DNA of 64,000 bases from the NCBI GenBank assembly GCA_036927565.1, contig JAYESD010000009.1, positions 166,306,929 through 166,370,928 on the forward strand, given 5' to 3'. Origin of the DNA: Tuctoria greenei (taxonomy: Eukaryota > Streptophyta > Magnoliopsida > Poales > Poaceae). Positions 21,195 to 30,601 of the stretch are shown one piece after another (within the stretch, counting starts at the first letter, position 1; every line of letters begins with the position of its first letter). The position numbers were made by a program, and so were the translations under genes. The notes below the pieces were generated by a model that was not told where the DNA came from, did not search any database, and saw only the letters and a program-made list of their open reading frames with translations.

Positions 21195-21983
21195 TGCCAC
21201 ATGTCCTGCGGCTCCAGACCCGCCGCCCCGATGAGGAGGGTCCAGTGCTGCCACGTGCCCTGCAAGATTCGGACCCGCCTTGCCGATGAGGAGAGGTCCG
21301 GAGCAGCTGTGTGTTCTATGATGTCTGACATAGGCCTTCCTGTGTCATACGGACCCAGGCTCAGCCGCTTGCTTGACGGCCACCAGAGAATGGAAGGAAG
21401 GAGGAGTAAGGTAAGGCACGTCCACCGTGTCCAAGGAGTAAACACTTGCGCCTTCCCTAGGTGGGAAGGGGTGTGCATTCGTAAGTCAAGAGGCATGTAC
21501 CCAGTCTTGTGATAACAGGCTGGCGCCGAACTACTACGTACGGCGGATGAATGAGAGGCCGCGACAAGATAGACGGGATGCGGCCAACCATGATGAGGGG
21601 CTATGTGTAGCCCTGTAGCAGGGCATGGCCAGGCGGCACATTGAAGCCATTGTCAGGAGATAGCATTTACTCCCAGATCTTAGAATGGATTTGGTACTCT
21701 CGGGGCCACCTGTCGGGCCCTGGGTCCCACTTGTAAGCTGCTCGACCTTGGACTATAAAAAGACCGAGCAGCCATCGACTTAGACATCTTGGCTCAGACC
21801 CAGACACACACTTGAGCAATACAACACACAAACCACCGTGGAGTAGGATATTACGCCCAGGCGGCCCGAACCACGTAAATCCCTTGCGTTCATCGTCCTC
21901 TGCGCTCGATCTTGCTAGAACTAGCCCCCCGAAAATACATCAAACCTCCGCGGGCTGCTTCCACTCAGCCAGACTCCTCGACA
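21195..21983 (+). mobile_element. 3' LTR of E3, second segment
   Basis: Resumes in the GCTGCCACATGTCCTGCGGCTCC minisatellite after E2 and its duplication. TATA-like ACTATAAAAAG lies at about 21752, and the end CCTCCGCGGGCTGCT...CTCGACA resembles the LTR end at 28735. The combined LTR is about 1.17 kb. Confidence 0.75.
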
Positions 21984-22469
21984 ATGAACGTACACATATA
22001 CGTACAATTTGACAAACGAAATCTTTTCGAATTTCAAAATCTGAAAATAATTTCTTAAAATGTTTGAACGAACGAACAAACATATATACACTCAGGCTAT
22101 GCCTGTCCAAATAGAACAAACCAATCCAATAGCAGGCAGAACAGGTGAAGGCAACACCTCAGTCACGGAAAGGTGAAGCAATACCAAACAAATCATTCGA
22201 AGAAAATTACAGTCCTGTAAACGACGGGCAACCGCACTGGAAGCATGGGTTAACACTTTGTTGTCAGTCGTCACCGGAGGACGCACGAGTCACGCAGCTC
22301 ATCAAAGGTGGCGCCATGCTCCAGCTGCCGCATCGATTCTGCGACCTATGCCTTGGCCGCGGACACGAATCACCGACATCGACGCAGGCTGCTACTGTTG
22401 CTGTTATGCAGTCGATTGCCGTAGTGGGTGTTGGCTCTGCAGCTCGGTGTAGCCGCAGTGCTGGTTGGC
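21984..22469 (+). other. Flanking DNA without recognised gene
   Basis: Right flank of E3. The first 150 bp are AT-rich; the rest is mixed composition without a convincing frame. It may be the 3' flank of the candidate exon at 22470-22643 on the minus strand. Confidence 0.4.
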
Positions 22470-22643
22470 CTACGCGCGCTTGAGCGCGATCTCGAGCGCG
22501 TTCGACAGCGTTGGGTCGGGTTGGTGGACAAGCTCCACGAAGGTCATCGACGAGGACGATTGTGGCAAGCCCACTGCAGCATGGGTCAAAAGGAGCCGGT
22601 TGAGCGCGATGTTGAACTCCAGCACCGGGCATTGCCGCTGCCG
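22470..22643 (-). pseudogene. Candidate C-terminal exon of an unidentified host gene
   Basis: On the minus strand a frame of about 57 codons ends in TAG at 22470-22472 and reads like ordinary globular protein (LEFNIALNRLLL, then a serine run, then HQPDPTLSNALEIALKRA). An in-frame TAA lies just upstream near 22650, and a CAG acceptor-like site near 22640 could start an exon. No upstream exon was identified and I do not recognise the family. It could be a gene remnant, a fragment captured by a transposon, or chance in GC-rich DNA. Confidence 0.3.
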
Positions 22644-23445
22644 TTAGGGTTTGCCGCCGTTGTCGCCACTCGCCAGAGAAAAGAACAGCATTGGGTGGGA
22701 TCAAAACCAATCCGCTAGGGTTTGCCGCCACATTGGCCTGGCTGCGTGCACCCGCCGTCGCCTGGGCTTGGACGTGCACTTTCGCTTGCCGCCACAGTTT
22801 GCTCACCGTCCACCTGGTCGCCAGAGAAGGGGATTAGTGGGATGGAATGAGGTGACTGAGATAGAGAAGGGCATTTTGGTCCTTTTTTGTTTCAAACGTT
22901 CTTTTTTTATTCTGTTTATTCTAATCCAACTAACACAGTTATAAAGTTGTGGTAAACAGTAGACTCGGATGAAAAAAGTTGTGGTGAAAATGCCAAATTT
23001 GAAAACCATTGTCTAGATCACAATTAGACTCAAAATCTATGGCTAAAACACAGTTGTAAAAAAAAGGCCTTGTTGAGGCGGAGGAAGTATTTGCTAGAGG
23101 TACCAATTATTACACTCGGGTGAACATGTAGTAACCATATCAATGCAAATTTCAAGACCAGTGCACGAAACATGCATGCACTCAAATAAATAGCCAAATA
23201 TGCTGGTATGCTAGCCGGCCACCACCCTCTTGCCCTCACCCAGAAAAAATATCTTTAATTATGAGTTATGAACTTCAATAAAGTTCTACGCCGGGGTCAT
23301 TTCTTCATATATTGCACTTTTCTCTTAACAATTCTCTTCATGTTGGGAGTGCGGGATGAAGGGTTCTTTGTATTTATCCTTTATGGCAAAAATATAAAAG
23401 ACTTGTCAGCTTACATGAAATAACTATGTATCTTGCAAAACTAAT
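22644..23445 (+). other. Unassigned DNA
   Basis: GC-rich to about 22860, then AT-rich. Frames in the GC-rich part are low-complexity and disagree between strands. No terminal repeats or genes are seen. Confidence 0.4.
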
Positions 23446-23454
23446 ACAACAGGG

Positions 23455-23625
23455 ATCCCGACGATTTGTGATGGCCAAAGCCGTCGCAATAAGCATAATA
23501 CCATCGTAAATAAGCTATTTATGAGAGTTCTATTTATTTGCGATGGTTTTCGGCCGTCACCCGTTTTTGTCGCAATTTAACTAATTTGTGACGGCCACCG
23601 TCACAATTTAGCTAATTTACCTAAG
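23455..23625 (+). repeat. CACTA-like subterminal repeat remnant
   Basis: Contains direct and inverted copies of TTTGTGACGG/CCGTCACAAATT and GCGATGG motifs, similar in style to the subterminal arrays at 39485-39825 and 50995-51216. No CACTA terminus is visible, so this is a fragment. Confidence 0.4.
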
Positions 23626-23629
23626 AAAT

Positions 23630-23828
23630 TCGAATTTTGAAGGATTTGGAGTTAGGTCTTGAATACCTCTTTGAATCTTCAAATCACCGAAATGCGGGTG
23701 TGGAATCGAGCGAGGATGCGCGGGAAAAGGTTCCCACACACTTTGGGGCTTCAATCCACGAATTGGAGTTAGTTTTTGTTGGATCGAATGTAAAATCGCC
23801 AAGATTGGGGTGTGGTTTTCGTGGTTGA

Positions 23829-23859
<31 letters not shown>

Positions 23860-25170
23860 GAAGAGCGCAAGTGAAGAGTCGGGAGCCCTCTAGGGAGGTT
23901 AAGTCCCCAAAGGTCGGAATAGTTCGGTCCACAGACTCTATCTGGACTACTCGTAGGGCCGGACATGTTTGACCCGAGGACGAACTAGTCTATTTGGGAC
24001 TTGTCCATCAGAGTCTGGAGAAGCTGGAGTTCGGACGTGTCCGACAGTGAGGCAGACTAGTCCGGTCTAAAGGCTGAGAACTCATATATATTGAGTTTTC
24101 ACCAGAGTTTTGATCCTTTTGGACTAGTTTTCACAAAAGATCTTTGCGAACATGGTCAGTAAGCAATCAACAACCAAACTATGACCATAATTCACAAAGA
24201 TTCAATAATTTCAAATAGTTTTGTAGAAAATCGAGGGGGATGAGGTTTTCACAAGCACGCATGAATTTTGAAGTACATAAAGTAAAAATCAAATGTGCAA
24301 GACTCAAGCCACATTTCGAGAATCTAAGATATTGAGCTCACTGCTAAGCTCAAAAAATCTCTTCTCATCTAAGAGCTTGATGAAGATATCAGCCAATTAT
24401 TTTTTGGTTCTCACATAAGAAATCACTATGTCTCCTTTGATGGAGTGATCTCTCAAGAAATAGTGGCGGATATCAATGGCTTGGTCCTTGAATGCTTAAT
24501 TGGATTGTGGACTATTTTGATGGCACTCTCATTGTCACATAGGAGAGGGATATGGCACAAGTTTATGCCATAGTCCTTAAGAGTTTACCGCATCCAAAGA
24601 AGTTGTGCACAACAATTTTCAACTGCGACATACTTTGCTTCGACAGTGGAGAGAGCAATGAAATTTTGTTTCTTTGAGGACCAAGACATTAGGAACCTAA
24701 CTAAGAATTGGCAAGTCCCGGAAGTGCTCTTTCTATGTACTTTGCACCCCGCATAATCCGCATCGGAATATCCAATGAGATTAAACTTGGAGCCCTTGAA
24801 GTACCAAAGTCCTAGGCTTGGTGTGTGATCCAAATATCTAAGAATTCTCTTCACAACGTCAAATGACACACCTTGGGAGAGGCTTGGAATCGAGCACACA
24901 TACAAAAATTTAGCATTATATAGGGCATAGATGTACAAAGGTAATTAATGAACCTATCATGGAACTATATACCTTTTGGTCTAAACATGGACCATCTTCA
25001 TTAAGGTCGAGGTACCCATTCGTTCCCATTGGAGTCTTGATGGGTTTCGCCTTGTCCATATCAAACTTCTTGAGTATGTCTTGTACTTTGTTTGACTAAT
25101 GAGCGTGCCTTCCTTGAGTTCCTTCACTTGAAATCTAGGAAGAACTTTAACTCCCCCATCATGGACATCT
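23630..25170 (-). mobile_element. SIRE-like copia fragment (RT end, RNase H, post-pol region)
   Basis: Reading right to left: RT C-terminal part, RNase H, then a post-pol region with palindrome-family motifs (CGGACGTGTCCG, GGACTAGTCCG variants; 23900-24070) and a CT-rich leader containing a (CT)n run (about 23820-23870). This parallels E2 at 16104-16620. No LTR or target duplication is visible at either end. Confidence 0.7.
24310..25170 (-). pseudogene. pol: RT C-terminus/RNase H of minus-strand copia fragment
   Basis: Recognisable segments are a degraded RT end (about 24981-25165; LISQTKYKT and related) and RNase H (24585-24938: LGLWYFKGSKFNLIGYSDAD, AGCKVHRKSTSGTCQF, SWSSKKQNFIALSTVEAKYV). 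The frame changes several times and the C-terminal half of RNase H (24310-24580) is only visible in pieces. Closely related to E2 RNase H. Confidence 0.75.
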
Positions 25171-25195
25171 CTTTTTGTACTTAAGCATGGCAATG

Positions 25196-25298
25196 AATCT
25201 TTTTTCGTTCAAGTGTATGTGGATGATATTATCTTTGGTTGTGCTTCTCATGATCTTGTGTCCAAGTTTTCAGCTATAATGAGTTCAGAATTTGAAAT
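25196..25298 (+). pseudogene. pol: E7 RT, YVDD segment
   Basis: Encodes YVDDIIFG followed by ...FSAIMSSEFEMS up to the insertion site. The C-terminal continuation resumes at 28741 with MMGELMYFFGLQIKQ. GAGTA (25299-25303) is the target duplication. Confidence 0.8.
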
Positions 25299-25303
25299 GA
25301 GTA

Positions 25304-26260
25304 TGTCGATACCCTGCAGACCGGGTACCCCCGCATACAAGGAAGACAAGACGATGGGTTCTACCTCTCAAGAGGAGAAGTACCCAGAAGCTACCACGTG
25401 TCCCGCAGCTCTGGACCTACCTCCCTACTAAGGGTGGCTCCGATATTGCCACGTGTCCGTATATCTGCCTCCCTGCCAAGGGTGGCTCCGGTGCTGCCAC
25501 GTGTCTGCAACTCTGGATCTGCCTCCTTGCCAAGGGTGCCTCTAGTGCTGCCACGTGCTTCGCAGCTCCGGACCTTTGGTACTTCCACGCCACCCGTGGC
25601 TCCGGACCTGCCTCCCTGCCAAGGGTGGCTCTGGTGCTGCCACGTGGTCCGCAGCTCCAGACCTTCAGTGCTGCCACGCGTCCTGAGGACTCTGAACCTA
25701 GCCTCTCCTCTGAGGAGAGGTCCGATGCTGCCCCCGCGCATCCCGCAGTTTCGGAAGGTGGCGTGTACTCTCAAGACCGCATTAAAGCGCCATAAACATA
25801 GCATTAATGTGTCATCAAGACACCTTAGTGCATCATGAACACCATTAACGTGTCATCAGGATATGTTAGTGCACCATCAATACCATTAACGTGTCATCAG
25901 GACCTGTTAGTGCACCATCAAGATCCATTAATGTGTCATTAAGGAATGTTAATACACTTTTATGACTAATTAACCCGGGGCCACCCGTCGGGCCCCAATC
26001 ATAATGTAACATGTCGGCCCTTCACCTATAAAAGTACGAGGAAGCCACGACAAAAAGGGGGGCTCTCTGACACCCGCTCATACAATGCAACACAACCCCC
26101 TGTAGATGTAGGGTACTACGCCTCCCGGCGGCCCGAACCATGTAAAATTCCTCCGTGTTCATCTAGCTTGTAGTTCCAAAAAATTCGCCCCTCCTAAAAA
26201 GAACCTCTGCGGGCTGCTCCTTAGCAGGTCCGGCGGATGTGTCGCAAAACCACTTCGACA
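25304..26260 (+). mobile_element. 5' LTR of LARD-like element
   Basis: Contains a minisatellite of GCTGCCACGTGTC...CAGCTCCGGA-type units of about 55 bp (25390-25700) and a second array of about 44-bp units around CATTAACGTGTCATCAGGA (25795-25950). TATA-like CTATAAAAG at about 26029. Confidence 0.9.
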
Positions 26261-27773
26261 TTTTGGCACGCCAGGAAGGGGGGCACTTTTTTTGGATCGA
26301 CGAGCCTCACATCAATGGTGAATCTTCAGTCCATTGCCAGCTCTTCTTGACCCCCGCGCCATGAAGGGATCAAGAAAGACGGTGCCACTTCCCGCTCAAT
26401 AGCAGGTTGACCCGGCGGAAACACGCTCTGTGTTCTGGTGGCTAGTGCTGTCACCACACGACAGCTTTCTGCCGCCACCACCACCAGTGGGAGGTCCAAA
26501 GTATATAACCTGCTTGTACACTTTGCCTCATGGCTACTTCCGCCACCATGCAATGACAACATGCTATCACGACAACAATGACACTACCAGGTACCTGTGA
26601 CGTATCCAGTGTCCTTGGTTATTTTCATCTTCCGAGTCCCATGACGTTGAACAATCACTCCCACGAAAGGCTAATGCCAATAGAGGGTCCAAAGTGCGAT
26701 GTCTGCTTAGCCTGGTCATGCACCTTAAGTATGTGCACTCTACCTTTCTTGCGGATGAATACTGGAGGTCAGGAGTGTACTACCTACTTAGCCTGGTCCT
26801 ACACCCTAAGTATGCACACTTTACCTTTCCAATGCTGCGGCTGAGTACTAAGGGTCGGATGTCTCCCGAAAGACTAATGTCAACGGGAGGTCAAGAGTTT
26901 GCAGACTCCTTAGCCTGGTCGTGCACCCAAAGTTGTTCCATGTGACCCTAAGCCAGTGCACTCTTCCTCCACAACACTGCGGTTCAGTACCGGGGACTGA
27001 AAGGCACATGCTCCTGGACAAAGTAATAACCAAAATCCGGATACTGTCACCGTGTTAACATAATTATGCTTAAATATTATGCATATTATTCCCTTTTTCG
27101 CTCTGTTACATCTTTCTGTTTGCCCATAGTGGGAGTTGTGCTATCCTCCTACAGACGGACAGCCTGAAGTACCTGTGATGTCTTTGGGTATTTCTGGTAG
27201 TTTCTCATTTAGGATCTCATGCGTGCTGAATGGCCTACTCGCCTGAAATACAATGCCAATGATAGGTCCAGAGTCGGCTACAGACTTAGCCTGGTCGAGC
27301 ACACTAAGTACGCCACTCTACCTATTCTGGTGTTGCGTCACAGTAAGGCGGGTCCGGACAGCACACGTTCCAGGATGAGGCGGCAACCAGTACCCGGATA
27401 CTATTGCACAAAATTACTCAGGTCCCGTAGCCCAACTAAGGACCGTAAGCCACAACAAAACTGAGGGTAGGAAGATTGTAACCAATGAGCACTATTACTC
27501 TTTTTGCTGTCACTCTTGTGCAGGACTTCACCCTTCTTCAGGCTCTGTCGTCGGACCTCAACCTTCACCACCAGCACCTTCCAAGGGGGCCCGCTATCGA
27601 TGTTCTTAGTGTCGATAGTGGACGCTCCCGCACCTTTGCCAAGCTCTGCCGTCAGACCTCAAGCTCTGACATAGACGCCTCTCAGGGGGGCCCGCTCCTG
27701 ACGTTCTTAGCATTGATGATGGTGGTCCCACCTTCGCGATCGTTGCCTCTCCCTAGGTAGGCCCAGGGGCCAC
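26261..27773 (+). other. Non-coding interior of LARD-like element
   Basis: Begins TTTTGGCACGCCAGG, a TGG-starting primer-site candidate whose tRNA I cannot name. Four degenerate units containing TTAGCCTGGTC...AAGT lie at about 26702, 26782, 26908 and 27284. Near the right end, three G-run blocks (about 27583, 27675, 27761) look like repeated PPTs. No protein domain in any frame. Confidence 0.75.
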
Positions 27774-28735
27774 TGTTGATACCCTGCAGACCGGGTACCC
27801 CTGCATATAAGGAAGACAAGACGATGGGTTCTACCTCCCAAGAGGAGAAGTACCCAGAAGCTACCACGTGTCCCGCAGCTCTGGACCTACCTCCCTACTA
27901 AGGGTGGCTCCGGTGCTGCCATGTGTCTGTAGCTCCGCATCTACCTCCCTGCCAAGGGTGGCTCCGGTGCTGCCACATGTCTGTAGCTCCGAATCTGCCT
28001 CCCTGCCAAGGGTGGCTCCGTTGCTACCACGTGCTCTGCAGCTCCGAACCTTCGGTACTTCCACGCGACCCGCGGCTCCGGACATGCGTCCCTGCCAAGG
28101 GTGGCTCTAGTGCTGCCACGTGGTCTGCAACTCCGGACCTTCGATGCTGCCACGTGTCCCTAGGACTCCGAACCTAGCCTCTCCGCTGAGGAGAGGTCCG
28201 ATGTCGCTCCCGCGCATCCCGCAGCTCCGAAAGGCGACATTTACTCTCAAGACCGCATTAACGCGCCATAAACATAGCATTAATGTGTCATCAAGACACC
28301 TTAGCGCACCATAAAGACCATTAACGTGTCATCAGGACACGTTAGTGCACCATCAATACCATTAACGTGTCATCAGGACATGTTAGTGCACCATCAAGAT
28401 CCATTAATGTGACATAAGGCACGTTAATACACTTTTATGACTAATTAACCCGGGGCCACCTGTCGGGCCCCGGTGATAATGTAACATGTCGACCCTTAAC
28501 CTATAAAAGGACTAGGAAGCCACGACAGAAAGGGGGGCTCTTTGACACCCGCTCATACAATACAACACAACCCACCGTTGATGTAGGGTATTACGCCTCC
28601 CGGCGGCCCGAACCACGTAAAAATCCTCTGTGTTCATCTAGCTCGTAGTTCCAAGAAATTCGCCTCTCCTAAAAAGAACCTCCGCGGGCTGCTCCTTAGC
28701 AGGTCCGGGGGAAGTGTCGCAAAACCACTTCAACA
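27774..28735 (+). mobile_element. 3' LTR of LARD-like element
   Basis: 962 bp, closely matching 25304-26260 with scattered substitutions. Same two internal tandem arrays. Confidence 0.92.
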
Positions 28736-28740
28736 GAGTA

Positions 28741-29606
28741 TGATGGGAGAACTCATGTACTTTTTTGGGCTCCAAATCAAGCAAACCAAGGAGGGTACTT
28801 TAGCGCATCAAACGAAGTATATGAAAGACCTTTCTAAATGCTTCAACATGGACAAAAGCAAACCTCTTCTAACACTAATGGGAACAACAATGATGCTTGA
28901 ACTTGATGAAGATGGTGAACCCGTGGATCAAAAAGAATATCAAAGCATGATCGGATCACTTTTGTACCTCACGACATCAAGACCGGACATACAATTCAAC
29001 ATATGTCTTTGTGCGATTTCAAGCTTTCCCACACGTGTTTCACATCGTCAAGCCATCAAAAGAATTATCAGGTACACTTACATGGAACTCAAGAATTTAG
29101 CATTTTTCTTCCTTCTTCCTCAACTGTTACTTTGAAAGCTTTTTCAGATGCTGATTTTGGGGTTGTAGGATTGATAGGAAAAGTACTTCGGGTGCTTGTT
29201 ACTTTATTGGTAATTCACTTGTTGTTTGGTCCTCTAAAAACAAAATTCAATTGCACAATCTATAGCTGAATCTGAATATGTAGCTGCTGCTAGCGCTTGC
29301 TCATAATTTTTTTGGATTGTTCAAACACTTAAGGACTATGGGGTTGATCTAGATAGTGTTCCACTATTTTGTGATAACACTAGTGTCATTTGCATTGCTA
29401 AAAACCCTGTGCAACATTCTAGAACAAAGCACATTGACATTAGGTATCACTTTCTTTGTGACCATGTTGAAAAAAGAAACATTGTGCTTCACCATGTAGA
29501 TGCCGAACAACAATTGGGTGACATTTTTACAAAACCTTTGGATTTCACTCGTTTTTGTTTCATTCGTAGTGAAATAAGGGTTATGCATACTCATGGCTTA
29601 TATTGA
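28741..29606 (+). pseudogene. pol: E7 RT C-terminus and RNase H
   Basis: RT continuation (GELMYFFGLQIKQTKEGTL, YQSMIGSLLYLTTSRPDIQF; 28741-29030), then RNase H in several frames (FSDADFG near 29150, HSRTKHIDIRYHFLCDHVEK and IFTKPLDFTRFCFIRSE at 29409-29606). Frameshifts near 29030 and 29150 and stops near 29268 and 29305 break it. Confidence 0.82.
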
Positions 29607-29669
29607 GGGGGTGTTTTTGAAACTTGGGAAGTCTATGTGTGAATCCAAATTTAAATTAATATGAGTATA

Positions 29670-29718
<49 letters not shown>

Positions 29719-30482
29719 CTTGTGATTTATTTTACATGTTGAAAGTTCTTACTACATTACTCATGTTATACATTTTATAGTTTTTGCCATAACTAGTAAT
29801 TGGAATAATTACTTACACTAAATCTGGTCATAATCAAACTTTCTTGCTGTTTTGAACCAGTTGCATGCTCACAATTGCTTTTAATAATGAAAAATTAATC
29901 AATCAACTATCCACATGTTCAACTTTTATGATCAAATGAAAAAATGAAAAAAGATCAAGAGAATATGGATGCATCACACTTCTTCTTTTGGGACTGCTTA
30001 CCATTGCACTTTGATATGAACTTAGAAGAAGTTGTGTATGACTAAAACCATATTCTTAAGCTTCTGATAGTCAAATAATATAGGCTTGACTTGGTTAGTT
30101 AGAATAAGGTTGATGTGGTATATAATCTCTTGCAACTGTCATATGATCAATTTTTTGTGCTCTAAATGATAATGAAAATTGAAAAATGCAGCAACAAGTG
30201 TCATGCCTTCAGGGTTTGAAATAGTTAAGTTTGTGAGATCATGACTTGCTTAAATTGAAAATTACACTTGATCTCTAGCATTGCTTAGCCTACTCTATGT
30301 ATCTCATTGATATGATAGTGTAAGTTACTTGATAGTATGACTTGGATGAGTTTTGTTTTATATGTATACGTCATATTGTGGTCATGACAATTGAAATTTC
30401 TCATTTCAACCTTGTTGAATACATTGTCACGGGGGGGGGGGGGGGGGAAGGGGTATGTATAGGGCAAGAAATATGTCACACA
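29607..30482 (+). other. E7 3' spacer without gene
   Basis: AT-rich. Contains (AT)n at 29677-29716 and a G17 run at 30431-30447. No coding frame. This is the E7 post-pol region left of the LINE. Confidence 0.5.
29677..29716 (+). repeat. (AT)n microsatellite
   Basis: About 20 uninterrupted AT dinucleotides. Confidence 0.95.
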
Positions 30483-30601
30483 TTGCATATTCACCAGTTA
30501 ACTCCGCCTATGTTGTAATGACATAGCCGGTCCCAAGCCCGAGTAAAGGAGGAGGGGTTGTGATAGGCTTGGCTAGCCAGCAACTAAACTTAGCCACTCT
30601 C

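Larger units (their letters stand above)
5883..21983 (+). mobile_element. Gypsy-like LTR element E3, 3' part, split by E2
   Basis: The polarity is set by a polypurine tract (8471-8485) directly followed by an LTR starting TGTTGGTACC at 8486. That LTR is cut at 8862 by E2 and resumes after 21194, ending CTCGACA at 21983. To the left lie 2.6 kb of 3' internal sequence that carry an accessory gene on the opposite strand. The left edge at 5882/5883 is a truncation against E1; gag, pol and the 5' LTR are absent. PPT, LTR ends and accessory gene match E5 (60506-64000). The Ty3-gypsy affiliation rests on the accessory gene family (PF04195, named 'putative gypsy type transposon'), because no pol is present here. 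Confidence 0.75.
25304..28735 (+). mobile_element. Non-coding LTR retrotransposon (LARD-like), complete
   Basis: LTRs of 957 and 962 bp (25304-26260, 27774-28735) start TGTYGATACCCTGCAGACC and end CACTTCRACA. Perfect duplication GAGTA at 25299-25303 and 28736-28740. The 1.5-kb interior has no gag or pol. PPT (27761-27773, ...CAGGGGCCAC), LTR start and LTR end match E3 and E5, so it is probably mobilised by that gypsy-like family. Total 3432 bp. Confidence 0.93.

Noticed and set aside
30431..30447. G17 run (and G22 at 58330-58351) as G-quadruplex regulators
   Set aside because: Plain homopolymers in element spacers or LTRs; length is unreliable in sequencing and no conserved pattern is seen.
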